7,518 nt of DNA from Wenzhouxiangella sp. (GCA_007119095.1 SKQI01000124.1:1-7518), one strand, 5' to 3'; counted from the stretch's first letter, positions 1 to 5,943 are shown. Numbers and translations are program-made. Notes: generated by a model from the sequence alone, not told the origin.

Positions 1-99
1 CAGCCACCTGAGCAGGCCTGAACACAACGCCTCGTTCAGCGGCGATTGGGCATCTATCTGTATGCTGACGCCTTGAGCCCTGTCAACCAAATCCGAACT

Positions 100-840
100 A
101 TGAGCCAAATGATCAGGATTCCCCCGATTTTCCGCTGCTGCCTGAGTCGACGGATACCGGCCCTGTTGCTGGTTGTGTTGATGCTTGCAGGGTGCCAGGC
201 TGAACGCGACCAAGAATCGGAGGAGCCGGCGCCTCAGCACACATCGCAGGAAGGATCCGCAATACCGCCACCTGCAGGCCCGACGACAGAAGACGATGCC
301 AGAGCCGACGCCCTGGCCCAGGCGCTTGCCGAGCGCCAACGCCTCAGTCAGCATCAGGCCGGCGAAACCGACCGTTCGGGTGCGCGCGATCAGTTGCGGG
401 ATCAGATGCTTGAGCGCCGACGCGAGGTGCTGGCCGGTCGGGACGGCGATTCGGAAACCGGCCGACGGGCCCTGTCGCCACGCGGCAACTGGTGGGAAGA
501 CCAGACGCTGGCCGACGCCATTGTGCTGAGTACCAGCCAGAAATCCCGTATCGCTGCAGCCGCCAGCGAACTGGACCGGGTCAGCACCCGCTCGCGTCAG
601 GCCCTGGCCACCAGTCAGCGTGAACTGATCCAGGCGCTTTCCACGGAATCCCCCGAACTGGCGCGGGACCTGGTCAATCAGCGTCGCCAGCGCGTGGTCG
701 ACCTGGCCGAGGCTGAAGCCGCCTGGCTGGATGAACTGCTCGACACCTTGTCAGCGGAGCAACTGGCCACCCTGATCAGTCAGCATCCGCAGCTGATCAT
801 GGGCAGGGGGGCTGTTGCCGCGGGAAGAGCTGAGAGGTAA
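100..840 (+). CDS. Lipoprotein with a Spy/CpxP-like (LTxxQ) C-terminal domain
   Basis: The N-terminus has a basic stretch, a hydrophobic segment and the lipobox L-A-G-C, with the cysteine codon at 193-195. This predicts a lipid-anchored protein. Residue +2 is Gln rather than Asp, which favours outer-membrane sorting. A proline-, Glu- and Gln-rich linker of about 90 residues follows, probably disordered. Next comes an N-W-W-E-D segment leading into LSTSQ (about residues 143-147 from this start) and, after about 70 mostly helical residues, LSAEQ (217-221). A WW..-LSxxQ opening and a second LSxxQ near the C-terminus are the layout of the Spy/CpxP family of periplasmic chaperones and stress sensors, so I infer a tethered chaperone-like protein. 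I chose ATG 100, giving 246 residues with the cysteine at 32. ATG 109 is equally possible, and TTG 46 would put an unusually long segment before the lipobox. No start has a good ribosome site. The family call is moderate. Confidence 0.72.
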   Translation: MSQMIRIPPIFRCCLSRRIPALLLVVLMLAGCQAERDQESEEPAPQHTSQEGSAIPPPAGPTTEDDARADALAQALAERQRLSQHQAGETDRSGARDQLRDQMLERRREVLAGRDGDSETGRRALSPRGNWWEDQTLADAIVLSTSQKSRIAAAASELDRVSTRSRQALATSQRELIQALSTESPELARDLVNQRRQRVVDLAEAEAAWLDELLDTLSAEQLATLISQHPQLIMGRGAVAAGRAER

Positions 841-843
841 GCC

Positions 844-2244
844 TCAGCCTGGTCTGACGTCGGGTTCTTTTCCTTGATCAAATGACCGGGCCGCAAGATC
901 GGATTTGCGGTGCATGAGATAGATGACCAGGAGCATCGCCGGGATGCCCAGGGCCGAGGCGTAGAAGAAAAAGAAGACGTAGCCGGCCTGGTCGACAATC
1001 CAGCCCGAGGGGCCGCCGAGGAACTTTCCGGGCAGGGTCATCAATGAGCTGAACAGGGCGTACTGGGTAGCCGTATAGCGGCGACTGACCAGCCCCGACA
1101 TCCAGGCGATGAAGACCGTGGCCGAAAAGCCGACGAAAAAGTTGTCACCGGTGATGGTAACGGTAAGCGCCCAGATGACCGGCTGCATGGTTGCCAACCA
1201 GGCAAACAACAGGTTGGTCACCGCAATACCAATGGCGCCGACCAGCATCATTGGCATCAGGCCGAAACGGGCGACCATGACACCGCCTACCAGACCGCCG
1301 AGTATGGTCATTGCAACCCCGAAAAGACCACTAACGGCGCCGATCTGGGACAGGCTGTAACCGACATCCAGATATAGTGGGTTGGCCATCGCCGCCATGG
1401 ACAGATCACTGGCCTTGTACAGACCAATCAGGGCCAGGATAGGCAGGGCCAGCCAGCGGAAACGGCGGACAAAATCGACAAAGGGCGCGACAACAGCGCC
1501 GGTAATCCAGGCCCCAAACTCCTGACCCGCACCACGCAGACGAGTTCGTTCACGAAAACGGATCACCAGCGGCTCGCGCTCGATATCCAGACGCTCCAGC
1601 GTCGAAGGCTCCGGTGAGATGATGACGGCGATGAGCCCCACGATCATCAGGGCAGCCATCGCCAGGTAGGCGAGGGTCCAGCCAATATGGTCGGCCAGAA
1701 ACAGGGCCCCGGCGCCGGTGGCCAATAGCGCCATGCGGTACCCGAGCACATAAGTACCGGCTAGCGCGGCCTGAAATTCTACCGAGTCGGACTCGATCCT
1801 GAATGCATCAATGGTGATGTCCTGTGTTGCCGAAGCAAACGCCACCATCACAGCCAGCAGGGCCAGCTGGGTGAGCTGACTCAAGGGGTCGGTAAACGCC
1901 ATGCCCGCCAGTCCGACCATGATGGTCAACTGGGCAGCCAGCATCCAACTGCGACGCTGGCCCAGCCAGGCTGTCAACAGCGGCAGGCGGACACGGTCGA
2001 CCACCGGCGCCCAGAGCACCTTGATCGAATAGGTAATACCCACCCAGGCGAAAAAGCCGATCGCGGTTCGAGACACACCCTCGCTGCGCAGCCAGGCAGT
2101 CAGGGTGGAAAAGACCAGCATGAACGGCAGGCCCGCCGAAAAGCCCAGCAGCAACATGCGAGCCACCGTTGGGCGAGCGTAAACGCCCAGCGCGGCACCC
2201 CAGGTGCGCCGCGGCGAAGCCGTTGGCTCAGGCCTGATCGGCAT
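844..2244 (-). CDS. ampG: AmpG-type muropeptide permease (MFS transporter)
   Basis: A 466-residue, very hydrophobic protein with about 12-14 predicted membrane helices. It is close in length to E. coli AmpG (491). The family is recognisable from GFSAGLP at residues 34-40, the first-loop motif K-V-L-W-A-P-V-V-D-R (75-84), the following GQRRSWML (95-102), and A-T-Q-D-I-T-I-D-A (139-147), which correspond to AmpG blocks such as LKFLWAPxxDR, GRRRGW and SQDIxxDA. AmpG is an inner-membrane importer of GlcNAc-anhydroMurNAc-peptides. It feeds cell-wall recycling and, in some species, beta-lactamase induction through AmpR. No ampR or beta-lactamase is present in this window. The ATG lies inside the 3' end of xth with a 17-base overlap, so translation is probably coupled to xth. 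Substrate specificity is inferred from family; a diverged AmpG-like MFS protein with another sugar substrate cannot be excluded. Confidence 0.87.
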   Translation of the reverse strand: MPIRPEPTASPRRTWGAALGVYARPTVARMLLLGFSAGLPFMLVFSTLTAWLRSEGVSRTAIGFFAWVGITYSIKVLWAPVVDRVRLPLLTAWLGQRRSWMLAAQLTIMVGLAGMAFTDPLSQLTQLALLAVMVAFASATQDITIDAFRIESDSVEFQAALAGTYVLGYRMALLATGAGALFLADHIGWTLAYLAMAALMIVGLIAVIISPEPSTLERLDIEREPLVIRFRERTRLRGAGQEFGAWITGAVVAPFVDFVRRFRWLALPILALIGLYKASDLSMAAMANPLYLDVGYSLSQIGAVSGLFGVAMTILGGLVGGVMVARFGLMPMMLVGAIGIAVTNLLFAWLATMQPVIWALTVTITGDNFFVGFSATVFIAWMSGLVSRRYTATQYALFSSLMTLPGKFLGGPSGWIVDQAGYVFFFFYASALGIPAMLLVIYLMHRKSDLAARSFDQGKEPDVRPG

Positions 2245-3001
2245 AGTCCAGAATCAGCGGGGCGTGATCGGAAAAGCGCTCATCGACATAAATGTCGGCG
2301 GCCTGCACACGGTCGGCCAGGCCGGCGCTGACTACGTGGTAATCAATACGCCACCCAACGTTGTTGTCCCAGGCCCGACCGCGGTTGGACCACCAGGTAT
2401 AACGATCAGGGCGCGGGTCAACCCGGCGAAACGCATCGTGCAGACCGAGCGGACCGAACACATCATCCATCCAGGCGCGCTCCTCGGGAAGAAAACCGGA
2501 ATTCTTCTGATTGGATTTCCAGTTTTTCAGATCGATTTCCTTGTGCGCGATATTCCAGTCGCCGCAGATGACGTAGTCGCGACCGTCGCTGGCCATGTCG
2601 GCCAGGCGCGGCTTCAGGTGATCCATACATTGGTACTTGAACTGCTGGCGCTCTTCTTTCGATGTGCCCGAGGGCAGGTACAGGGAAATAACACTCAAGT
2701 TGCCGAAATCGGCCTGTAGCCAGCGTCCCTCGCGATCGAACTCCGGCCAGCCGAGCCCGTAGCTGACCCGGTCCGGCTGCAGGCGCGAATACAGTGCAAC
2801 ACCGGAATAGCCTTTTTTTTCCGCATCGTGATAGAAGCAGTGGTAACCCACTGGGAAAAAATCACGATCGACCAGCTGCGGCAGCTGAGCCTTGGTTTCC
2901 TGGATACACACAAAGTCGGCATTCTGCGCCGGCAGCCAGTCGAAAAAACCTTTCCGGGCGGCGGCCCGAATGCCGTTGGCATTTAGAGTGATTACGCGCA
3001 T
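2228..3001 (-). CDS. xth: Exodeoxyribonuclease III (XthA/ExoA type, Crc-like)
   Basis: A 257-residue protein of the endonuclease/exonuclease/phosphatase fold. All exonuclease III catalytic positions are visible: N7, E35 (in I-Q-E-T-K), Y108, D148 and N150 (in G-D-W-N-I-A-H), D220 (in W-R-I-D-Y), and the terminal D245-H246 (in S-D-H-A-P-L). The enzyme cleaves DNA at abasic sites and degrades 3' ends during base-excision repair in the cytoplasm. Length, start (M-R-V-I-T-L-N) and many blocks resemble Pseudomonas Crc, for example V-A-L-Y-S-R-L-Q-P and the D-x-K-N-W and F-L-x-x-E-R-A-W segments. Crc, however, has lost the catalytic Glu, Asp-Asn and Asp of these motifs, and this protein has not. 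I therefore call it an active nuclease of the Crc/ExoA lineage. It is the first gene of a pair with ampG. No strong ribosome site precedes the ATG. An A8 run on the coding strand encodes E-K-K-G near residue 62. Confidence 0.95.
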   Translation of the reverse strand: MRVITLNANGIRAAARKGFFDWLPAQNADFVCIQETKAQLPQLVDRDFFPVGYHCFYHDAEKKGYSGVALYSRLQPDRVSYGLGWPEFDREGRWLQADFGNLSVISLYLPSGTSKEERQQFKYQCMDHLKPRLADMASDGRDYVICGDWNIAHKEIDLKNWKSNQKNSGFLPEERAWMDDVFGPLGLHDAFRRVDPRPDRYTWWSNRGRAWDNNVGWRIDYHVVSAGLADRVQAADIYVDERFSDHAPLILDYADQA

Positions 3002-3107
3002 GAGAGCTTGCAGGTAAGACGAGTCAGGGCGCTATGTTACCGTTAGGCACCTGCTTGGCATTGGCAAAAATTCATGGCATTCGGGGTTTACTTTGTCCGA
3101 ATCAAGT

Positions 3108-3127
3108 AGTACGATTGCAATCGTACT
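3108..3127. promoter_or_regulatory. Perfect 20-bp palindrome, candidate operator
   Basis: The sequence AGTACGATTGCAATCGTACT is identical to its own reverse complement over all 20 bases; the next base pair outward does not match. It lies 5 bases before the ribosome-binding site of the downstream gene. A gapless palindrome of this length next to a start is typical of the binding site of a dimeric repressor. In RNA it would form an 8-bp stem with a TGCA loop, so an mRNA hairpin near the ribosome site is the alternative. I do not recognise it as the site of a named regulator. Confidence 0.6.
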
Positions 3128-3132
3128 TTCTC

Positions 3133-3137
3133 AGGAG
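3133..3137 (+). promoter_or_regulatory. Shine-Dalgarno site AGGAG that fixes the start at 3147
   Basis: AGGAG sits 9 bases before ATG 3147 and is the clearest ribosome-binding site in the window. It supports ATG 3147 over the in-frame TTG at 3093, which lies upstream of the palindrome and has no signal-peptide-like N-terminus. Confidence 0.75.
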
Positions 3138-3146
3138 ACCAGACCC

Positions 3147-3617
3147 ATGACCCGTAAGATTCTTTCCGCCGCCTTGTTGAGCATGGCAGCCGGCCTGCTA
3201 TTGCCCATGCAGGTAATCGCCAACGAGGTACCGATCGTCCCGGCCGGTGAGTTCCTCGAAGCCTTCAATGACCTGCGAGCCGACCTGGAAGAAGGCACGC
3301 CGCGCGAGCTTAGCCAACGTGAATGGCGAGATTTCGACCGCATCCACCAGCGTTTCGAGCACCTGCTTTCCGGCGTGGACGATGCGACGCAGTTGCCTAG
3401 TCGTCATCAACTGGAGCTTTACAACCTGCAGAACGAACTGGACGGATTGATCATGGGCGGCATCCGCGAGCAACGTGTGTGCTCGGAACAGCGGACGATC
3501 GGGTCTCGGATACCTCGCCGCAACTGTCGCACCGTCGCCGAAATTGAAGACGATCGGGTTCGAGCGCGCGACTGGTTGCAGAGCTTCCCGTACCAGATGC
3601 AAGGCCCACAGGGCTGA
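3147..3617 (+). CDS. Small secreted protein with a two-cysteine GSRIPRR motif, function unknown
   Basis: A 156-residue protein starting at ATG 3147. It has a clear Sec signal peptide: M-T-R-K, a hydrophobic core, and a likely type I cleavage after V-I-A at residue 25. The mature part is charged and mostly helical, with F-N-D-L-R-A-D-L-E and later D-R-I-H-Q-R-F-E-H-L-L. It ends in a short motif with two cysteines, C112 and C127, flanking G-S-R-I-P-R-R (119-125). The cysteines are the only ones in the mature protein and could form a disulfide in the periplasm. I recall this C-x(n)-GSRI-x-x-x-x-C-x-T signature from uncharacterised small exported proteins of Lysobacterales and related bacteria, but I know of no assigned function. 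The gene stands alone, divergent from xth and separated from pyrE by a strong stem-loop, and has the 20-bp palindrome in front, so it is probably regulated separately. Confidence 0.82.
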   Translation: MTRKILSAALLSMAAGLLLPMQVIANEVPIVPAGEFLEAFNDLRADLEEGTPRELSQREWRDFDRIHQRFEHLLSGVDDATQLPSRHQLELYNLQNELDGLIMGGIREQRVCSEQRTIGSRIPRRNCRTVAEIEDDRVRARDWLQSFPYQMQGPQG

Positions 3618-3654
3618 GCTACCGCAACGCGCGGTCTTCAGTCCGCACGATCCC

Positions 3655-3686
3655 CATCACGCACCTGGCCTGCCGGGTGCGTGATG
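3655..3686 (+). terminator. Strong stem-loop downstream of the secreted-protein gene
   Basis: Arms ATCACGCACC (3656-3665) and GGTGCGTGAT (3676-3685) pair perfectly. They extend outward by a C-G pair (3655/3686) and inward by a T-G wobble and two G-C pairs, giving about 14 pairs around a 4-base loop. It starts 37 bases after the stop at 3617, the expected place for a terminator. No T-run follows on either strand, so a classical intrinsic terminator is not shown. It may instead stabilise the 3' end or act with Rho. Confidence 0.45.
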
Positions 3687-3928
3687 ACTCACTCACCTGG
3701 CGGTGCTTTAAGAACACGCCGCTGAGCCCGCCGGTTCAACCTCCTCCCGCCCAGCCACTTGCCGCTGGACCCCATCATCAACCCCGGCAGTTGCATGCAG
3801 CTTCAGCGTGCCTTCCAGCGCGCAAACTCAATAACGGCACCACGCCTGAAAACCATGAAAGGCCGGAAAACCGCCTGCTCGAGAGCGGCCGGAACTGCCT
3901 GATGCAGGTCGAAACAACCGTTTTTCAC

Positions 3929-3934
3929 TACAAT
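3929..3934 (+). promoter_or_regulatory. Candidate -10 element of the pyrE promoter
   Basis: TACAAT matches the sigma70 -10 consensus at five of six positions and is preceded by a T-rich stretch. No convincing -35 lies 16-18 bases upstream. Only 6 bases separate it from ATG 3941, so if it is used the transcript would begin at or next to the start codon. Confidence 0.4.
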
Positions 3935-3940
3935 GAAGCC

Positions 3941-4582
3941 ATGCTAGCCCCCTGGACACGCAAATTTCTTGACCTGGCGCTGCGTTATCGAGCGCTGCGA
4001 TTCGGTGAATTCACCCTCAAGTCAGGGCGGATCAGCCCCTATTTCTTCAACGCCGGCTGCTTCAACGATGGTGCCGGGCTGAGCGAGCTTGCGCACTGCT
4101 ATGCGGCTGCCATTCAGGCAAGTGGCCTGGAGTTCGATATGCTGTTTGGCCCCGCCTACAAAGGCATTCCGCTGGCTGCCGCCATTGCCATCAGCCTGCA
4201 ACGCGATTTTGACCGCAACCTGCCATTTGCCTTTAATCGCAAGGAAGCCAAGGATCATGGCGAAGGCGGCGTCATTGTCGGAAGCGAGCTTGCCGGCCGG
4301 GTGCTGATTGCCGATGATGTCATCTCGGCCGGTACATCCATCCGCGAATCGCGGAACCTGATTGAGGCTCACGCTGCCCAAGCTACCGGGGTAGTCATCG
4401 CCCTGGACAGGCAGGAGCGCGGTCCCGACAAGGTTTCCGCGGTGGACAGCGTGCGCGCAGACGGTCTGAGCGTGATTGCAGTGGCTACCCTGGATGACCT
4501 GATCAAATGGCTGGGTGAGCAAGCAGGCGAGGGCGCCGAACTGTCTGCTATGCTGGCCTACCGCGAACGTTATGGAGCATGA
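3941..4582 (+). CDS. pyrE: Orotate phosphoribosyltransferase
   Basis: PyrE transfers the phosphoribosyl group of PRPP to orotate, giving OMP, the fifth step of de novo pyrimidine synthesis in the cytoplasm. From ATG 3941 the protein has 213 residues, the same as E. coli PyrE, and it aligns along its whole length. Recognisable blocks are F-G-E-F-T-L-K-S-G-R with S-P-Y-F-F-N-A-G (21-39), F-G-P-A-Y-K-G-I-P (69-77), the flexible catalytic loop F-N-R-K-E-A-K-D-H-G-E-G-G (98-110), and the PRPP-binding loop V-L-I-A-D-D-V-I-S-A-G-T-S-I-R-E-S (121-137) with its paired Asp. The frame is open further upstream, but that part is not PyrE-like. There is no good Shine-Dalgarno, only GAAG 2 bases before the ATG, and a -10-like element lies 6 bases upstream. 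The stop is 9 bases before the DUF4124 gene, suggesting an operon. Confidence 0.97.
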   Translation: MLAPWTRKFLDLALRYRALRFGEFTLKSGRISPYFFNAGCFNDGAGLSELAHCYAAAIQASGLEFDMLFGPAYKGIPLAAAIAISLQRDFDRNLPFAFNRKEAKDHGEGGVIVGSELAGRVLIADDVISAGTSIRESRNLIEAHAAQATGVVIALDRQERGPDKVSAVDSVRADGLSVIAVATLDDLIKWLGEQAGEGAELSAMLAYRERYGA

Positions 4583-4591
4583 GTTCGGGCA

Positions 4592-5206
4592 ATGCGCAGT
4601 TTGTTCATCATCGTCTTGTTGAGCTTGATCGCAGCCAGCGTGCAAGCGCAGGTCGTGTATCGCTGGACGGATGAACATGGCGAGAGACATTATGGTCACT
4701 CGGTGCCGCCCGAGCATGCGCATCGCGGCTACGAACTGATTGGCCCGGATGGCTCGATTCGGGGGCGTGTCGAACGGGCGCTGACCGAACAGGAGCGGGC
4801 CGAGCGAGATGCTGCAAGGCGGCGCGAGGCCGAACTGGCTGCCGAACAGCGCCAGCAGGAAACCCAGGACCGGCTCTTGCTGGCAGCCTATGCCAGCGAA
4901 GAGGACATCATCAACGGCATGGAGCGACAGCTGGATGCGCTGAATCAACAGCGTGTATCGCTGCGAGACAGCCTGAGACGTTCTTCGAATCGCTTTGAAG
5001 ATCTGGTGGGTCGCGCTGCCAGCCTGAGTCAGGAAGGCCAGACCGTGCCGGATCGAATGAATGAAAACATCCGCACGGCTCGCGATGACGTCCAGCAACT
5101 GCGGCGGGCGCTTGCAGACCTGGACGAACGCGAACAAGTGATTCGTGACCGCTCCGCTGCAGAACTGGCCCGGTTCCGCGAATTGACCGGCGGCAACGGC
5201 CCCTGA
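4592..5206 (+). CDS. Exported DUF4124 protein with a long coiled coil
   Basis: A 204-residue protein with a signal peptide (M-R-S-L-F-I-I-V-L-L core) and likely cleavage after V-Q-A at residue 19. The mature N-terminus V-V-Y-R-W-T-D-E-H-G (21-30), continuing H-Y-G-H-S-V-P-P (33-40), is the DUF4124 signature. This short beta domain occurs in many gammaproteobacterial periplasmic proteins and is of unknown biochemical function. From about residue 64 to the end the sequence is rich in Glu, Arg, Gln and Ala with heptad-like Leu spacing, so it is probably an extended coiled coil. The gene starts 9 bases after the pyrE stop and ends 5 bases before the next start. The nearest GGAG is 14 bases upstream of the ATG, so translation likely depends on coupling to pyrE. 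A structural or scaffold role in the periplasm is an inference only. Confidence 0.9.
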   Translation: MRSLFIIVLLSLIAASVQAQVVYRWTDEHGERHYGHSVPPEHAHRGYELIGPDGSIRGRVERALTEQERAERDAARRREAELAAEQRQQETQDRLLLAAYASEEDIINGMERQLDALNQQRVSLRDSLRRSSNRFEDLVGRAASLSQEGQTVPDRMNENIRTARDDVQQLRRALADLDEREQVIRDRSAAELARFRELTGGNGP

Positions 5207-5211
5207 CCTGC

Positions 5212-5943
5212 GTGTACGCGCGCTGCCCGTCCTGCGACTTCGTCTACCAGCTTGCTGCCAAAGACCTGGCCGAGGCAGCCGGCACGGTTCGCTGCGGCAA
5301 CTGCGGCAAGACCTTCAACGCCCTGCTTGAACTGTTCGAAACGCATCCAGGTAGCGGCGAAAGCCCCATCAAGGGCGGGGGCATGCCGCCGCTGCTGGAG
5401 CAGCGCTCAATTGTTCAGACTGAACTGCCCGGTGTCAGCCTCGCGCCGCCTGAGCAGGTCGCGCCTCCGATGCTTCATTTTGACGATCAAGTGCTGGATG
5501 CATCGGAAAAACGCTGGCCCTGGTCAGCGGCTGCCGCACTGCTCGGGCTTGCCCTGGGCTGGCAGCTTCAGTTCTATTACTCCCATCCAGATTACGCCAG
5601 CGCATGGCCTGGACAGGCCACGGCAGTGCCGACTGCAACGGTCGAATCGATTCAGGTGTTGGCTAGGGATCTGCACCGGCACCCCAGCCTGGACGACGCC
5701 ATCATCATCAGCCTCACCCTGGGAAATACTGGCGATCAGGTCCTGGCCTGGCCAACGCTGGAGTTTCGCCTGTTTGACCCCAGTCAGCAAGTGCTCGGCG
5801 TTCGTCGCCTGGATCCCAGTGAATACCTGGACCGTCCTGAGCGCGCTGGCGAGGGGATGCCACCAGGACTGATCGTGCCCGTGATTGCCGAATTCGTCGT
5901 CGGTACCACCCAACCCTCGGGCTTTGAGTTCCGCCTACTCTGA
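5212..5943 (+). CDS. Zinc-ribbon / DUF3426 membrane protein
   Basis: A 243-residue protein with a GTG start. The N-terminal zinc ribbon of the MJ0042 type has C5-x-x-C8 and C28-x-x-C31, with the typical C-G-N-C-G-K-T-F-N-A ending. A Pro- and Gln-rich linker (about 45-98) leads to one membrane helix (about 102-122). The C-terminal DUF3426 domain (about 130-243) follows, seen in A-R-D-L-H-R-H-P-S, L-E-F-R-L-F-D, D-P-S-E-Y-L and the final G-F-E-F-R-L-L. I infer a cytoplasmic ribbon and a periplasmic C-terminus. The family is widespread next to prmA and fis in gammaproteobacteria and its function is not known. GTG 5212 is chosen because it places M-Y-A-R-C-P-S-C exactly as in the family; there is no clear ribosome site, and the gap to the DUF4124 stop is only 5 bases. 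prmA and dusB, frequent neighbours in this cluster, are absent here. Confidence 0.93.
   Translation: MYARCPSCDFVYQLAAKDLAEAAGTVRCGNCGKTFNALLELFETHPGSGESPIKGGGMPPLLEQRSIVQTELPGVSLAPPEQVAPPMLHFDDQVLDASEKRWPWSAAAALLGLALGWQLQFYYSHPDYASAWPGQATAVPTATVESIQVLARDLHRHPSLDDAIIISLTLGNTGDQVLAWPTLEFRLFDPSQQVLGVRRLDPSEYLDRPERAGEGMPPGLIVPVIAEFVVGTTQPSGFEFRLL

Larger units (their letters stand above)
3002..3146. promoter_or_regulatory. Divergent intergenic region between xth and the secreted-protein gene
   Basis: This 145-base gap must hold the promoters of both divergent genes. On the plus strand, a weak sigma70-like pair is TTGTCC (3093-3098) and TGCAAT (3116-3121) with 17-base spacing. Its -10 would sit at the centre of the 20-bp palindrome at 3108-3127, the geometry of a repressor operator. 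On the minus strand, TTGCCA followed after 16 bases by TAACGG is a possible but poor promoter for xth. None of these is strong enough to be certain; the region is AT-richer than the flanking genes, as expected for promoters. Confidence 0.4.
3618..3940 (+). other. Intergenic stretch upstream of pyrE without a convincing gene
   Basis: These 323 bases hold a strong stem-loop at 3655-3686, a short direct repeat GGCCGGAA (3861-3868 and 3887-3894), and a -10-like TACAAT just before pyrE. The pyrE frame is open upstream to 3677, but that extension is rich in Pro, His and Gln, has no resemblance to PyrE and no ribosome site, so I do not treat it as coding. I see no clear leader peptide with a U-tract terminator of the kind that attenuates E. 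coli pyrE. Confidence 0.6.

Noticed and set aside
2204..2719. Plus-strand 171-codon open frame over the end of xth
   Set aside because: It lies opposite the conserved nuclease, and its translation is a low-complexity shadow without a recognisable domain.
3861..3894. Direct repeat GGCCGGAA twice, 26 bases apart, upstream of pyrE
   Set aside because: Eight GC-rich bases repeated once is weak evidence in this composition; no regulator with such a site was recognised.
3677..3940. In-frame extension of pyrE to an upstream GTG, adding 88 residues
   Set aside because: PyrE from ATG 3941 already has the full 213 residues. The extension has unlike composition, no ribosome site, and begins inside the strong stem-loop.
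4022..5137. A 371-codon open frame on the minus strand across pyrE and the DUF4124 gene
   Set aside because: It is antisense to two well-recognised genes, crosses their boundary, and its translation shows no family motif. GC-rich coding DNA readily leaves such antisense frames open.
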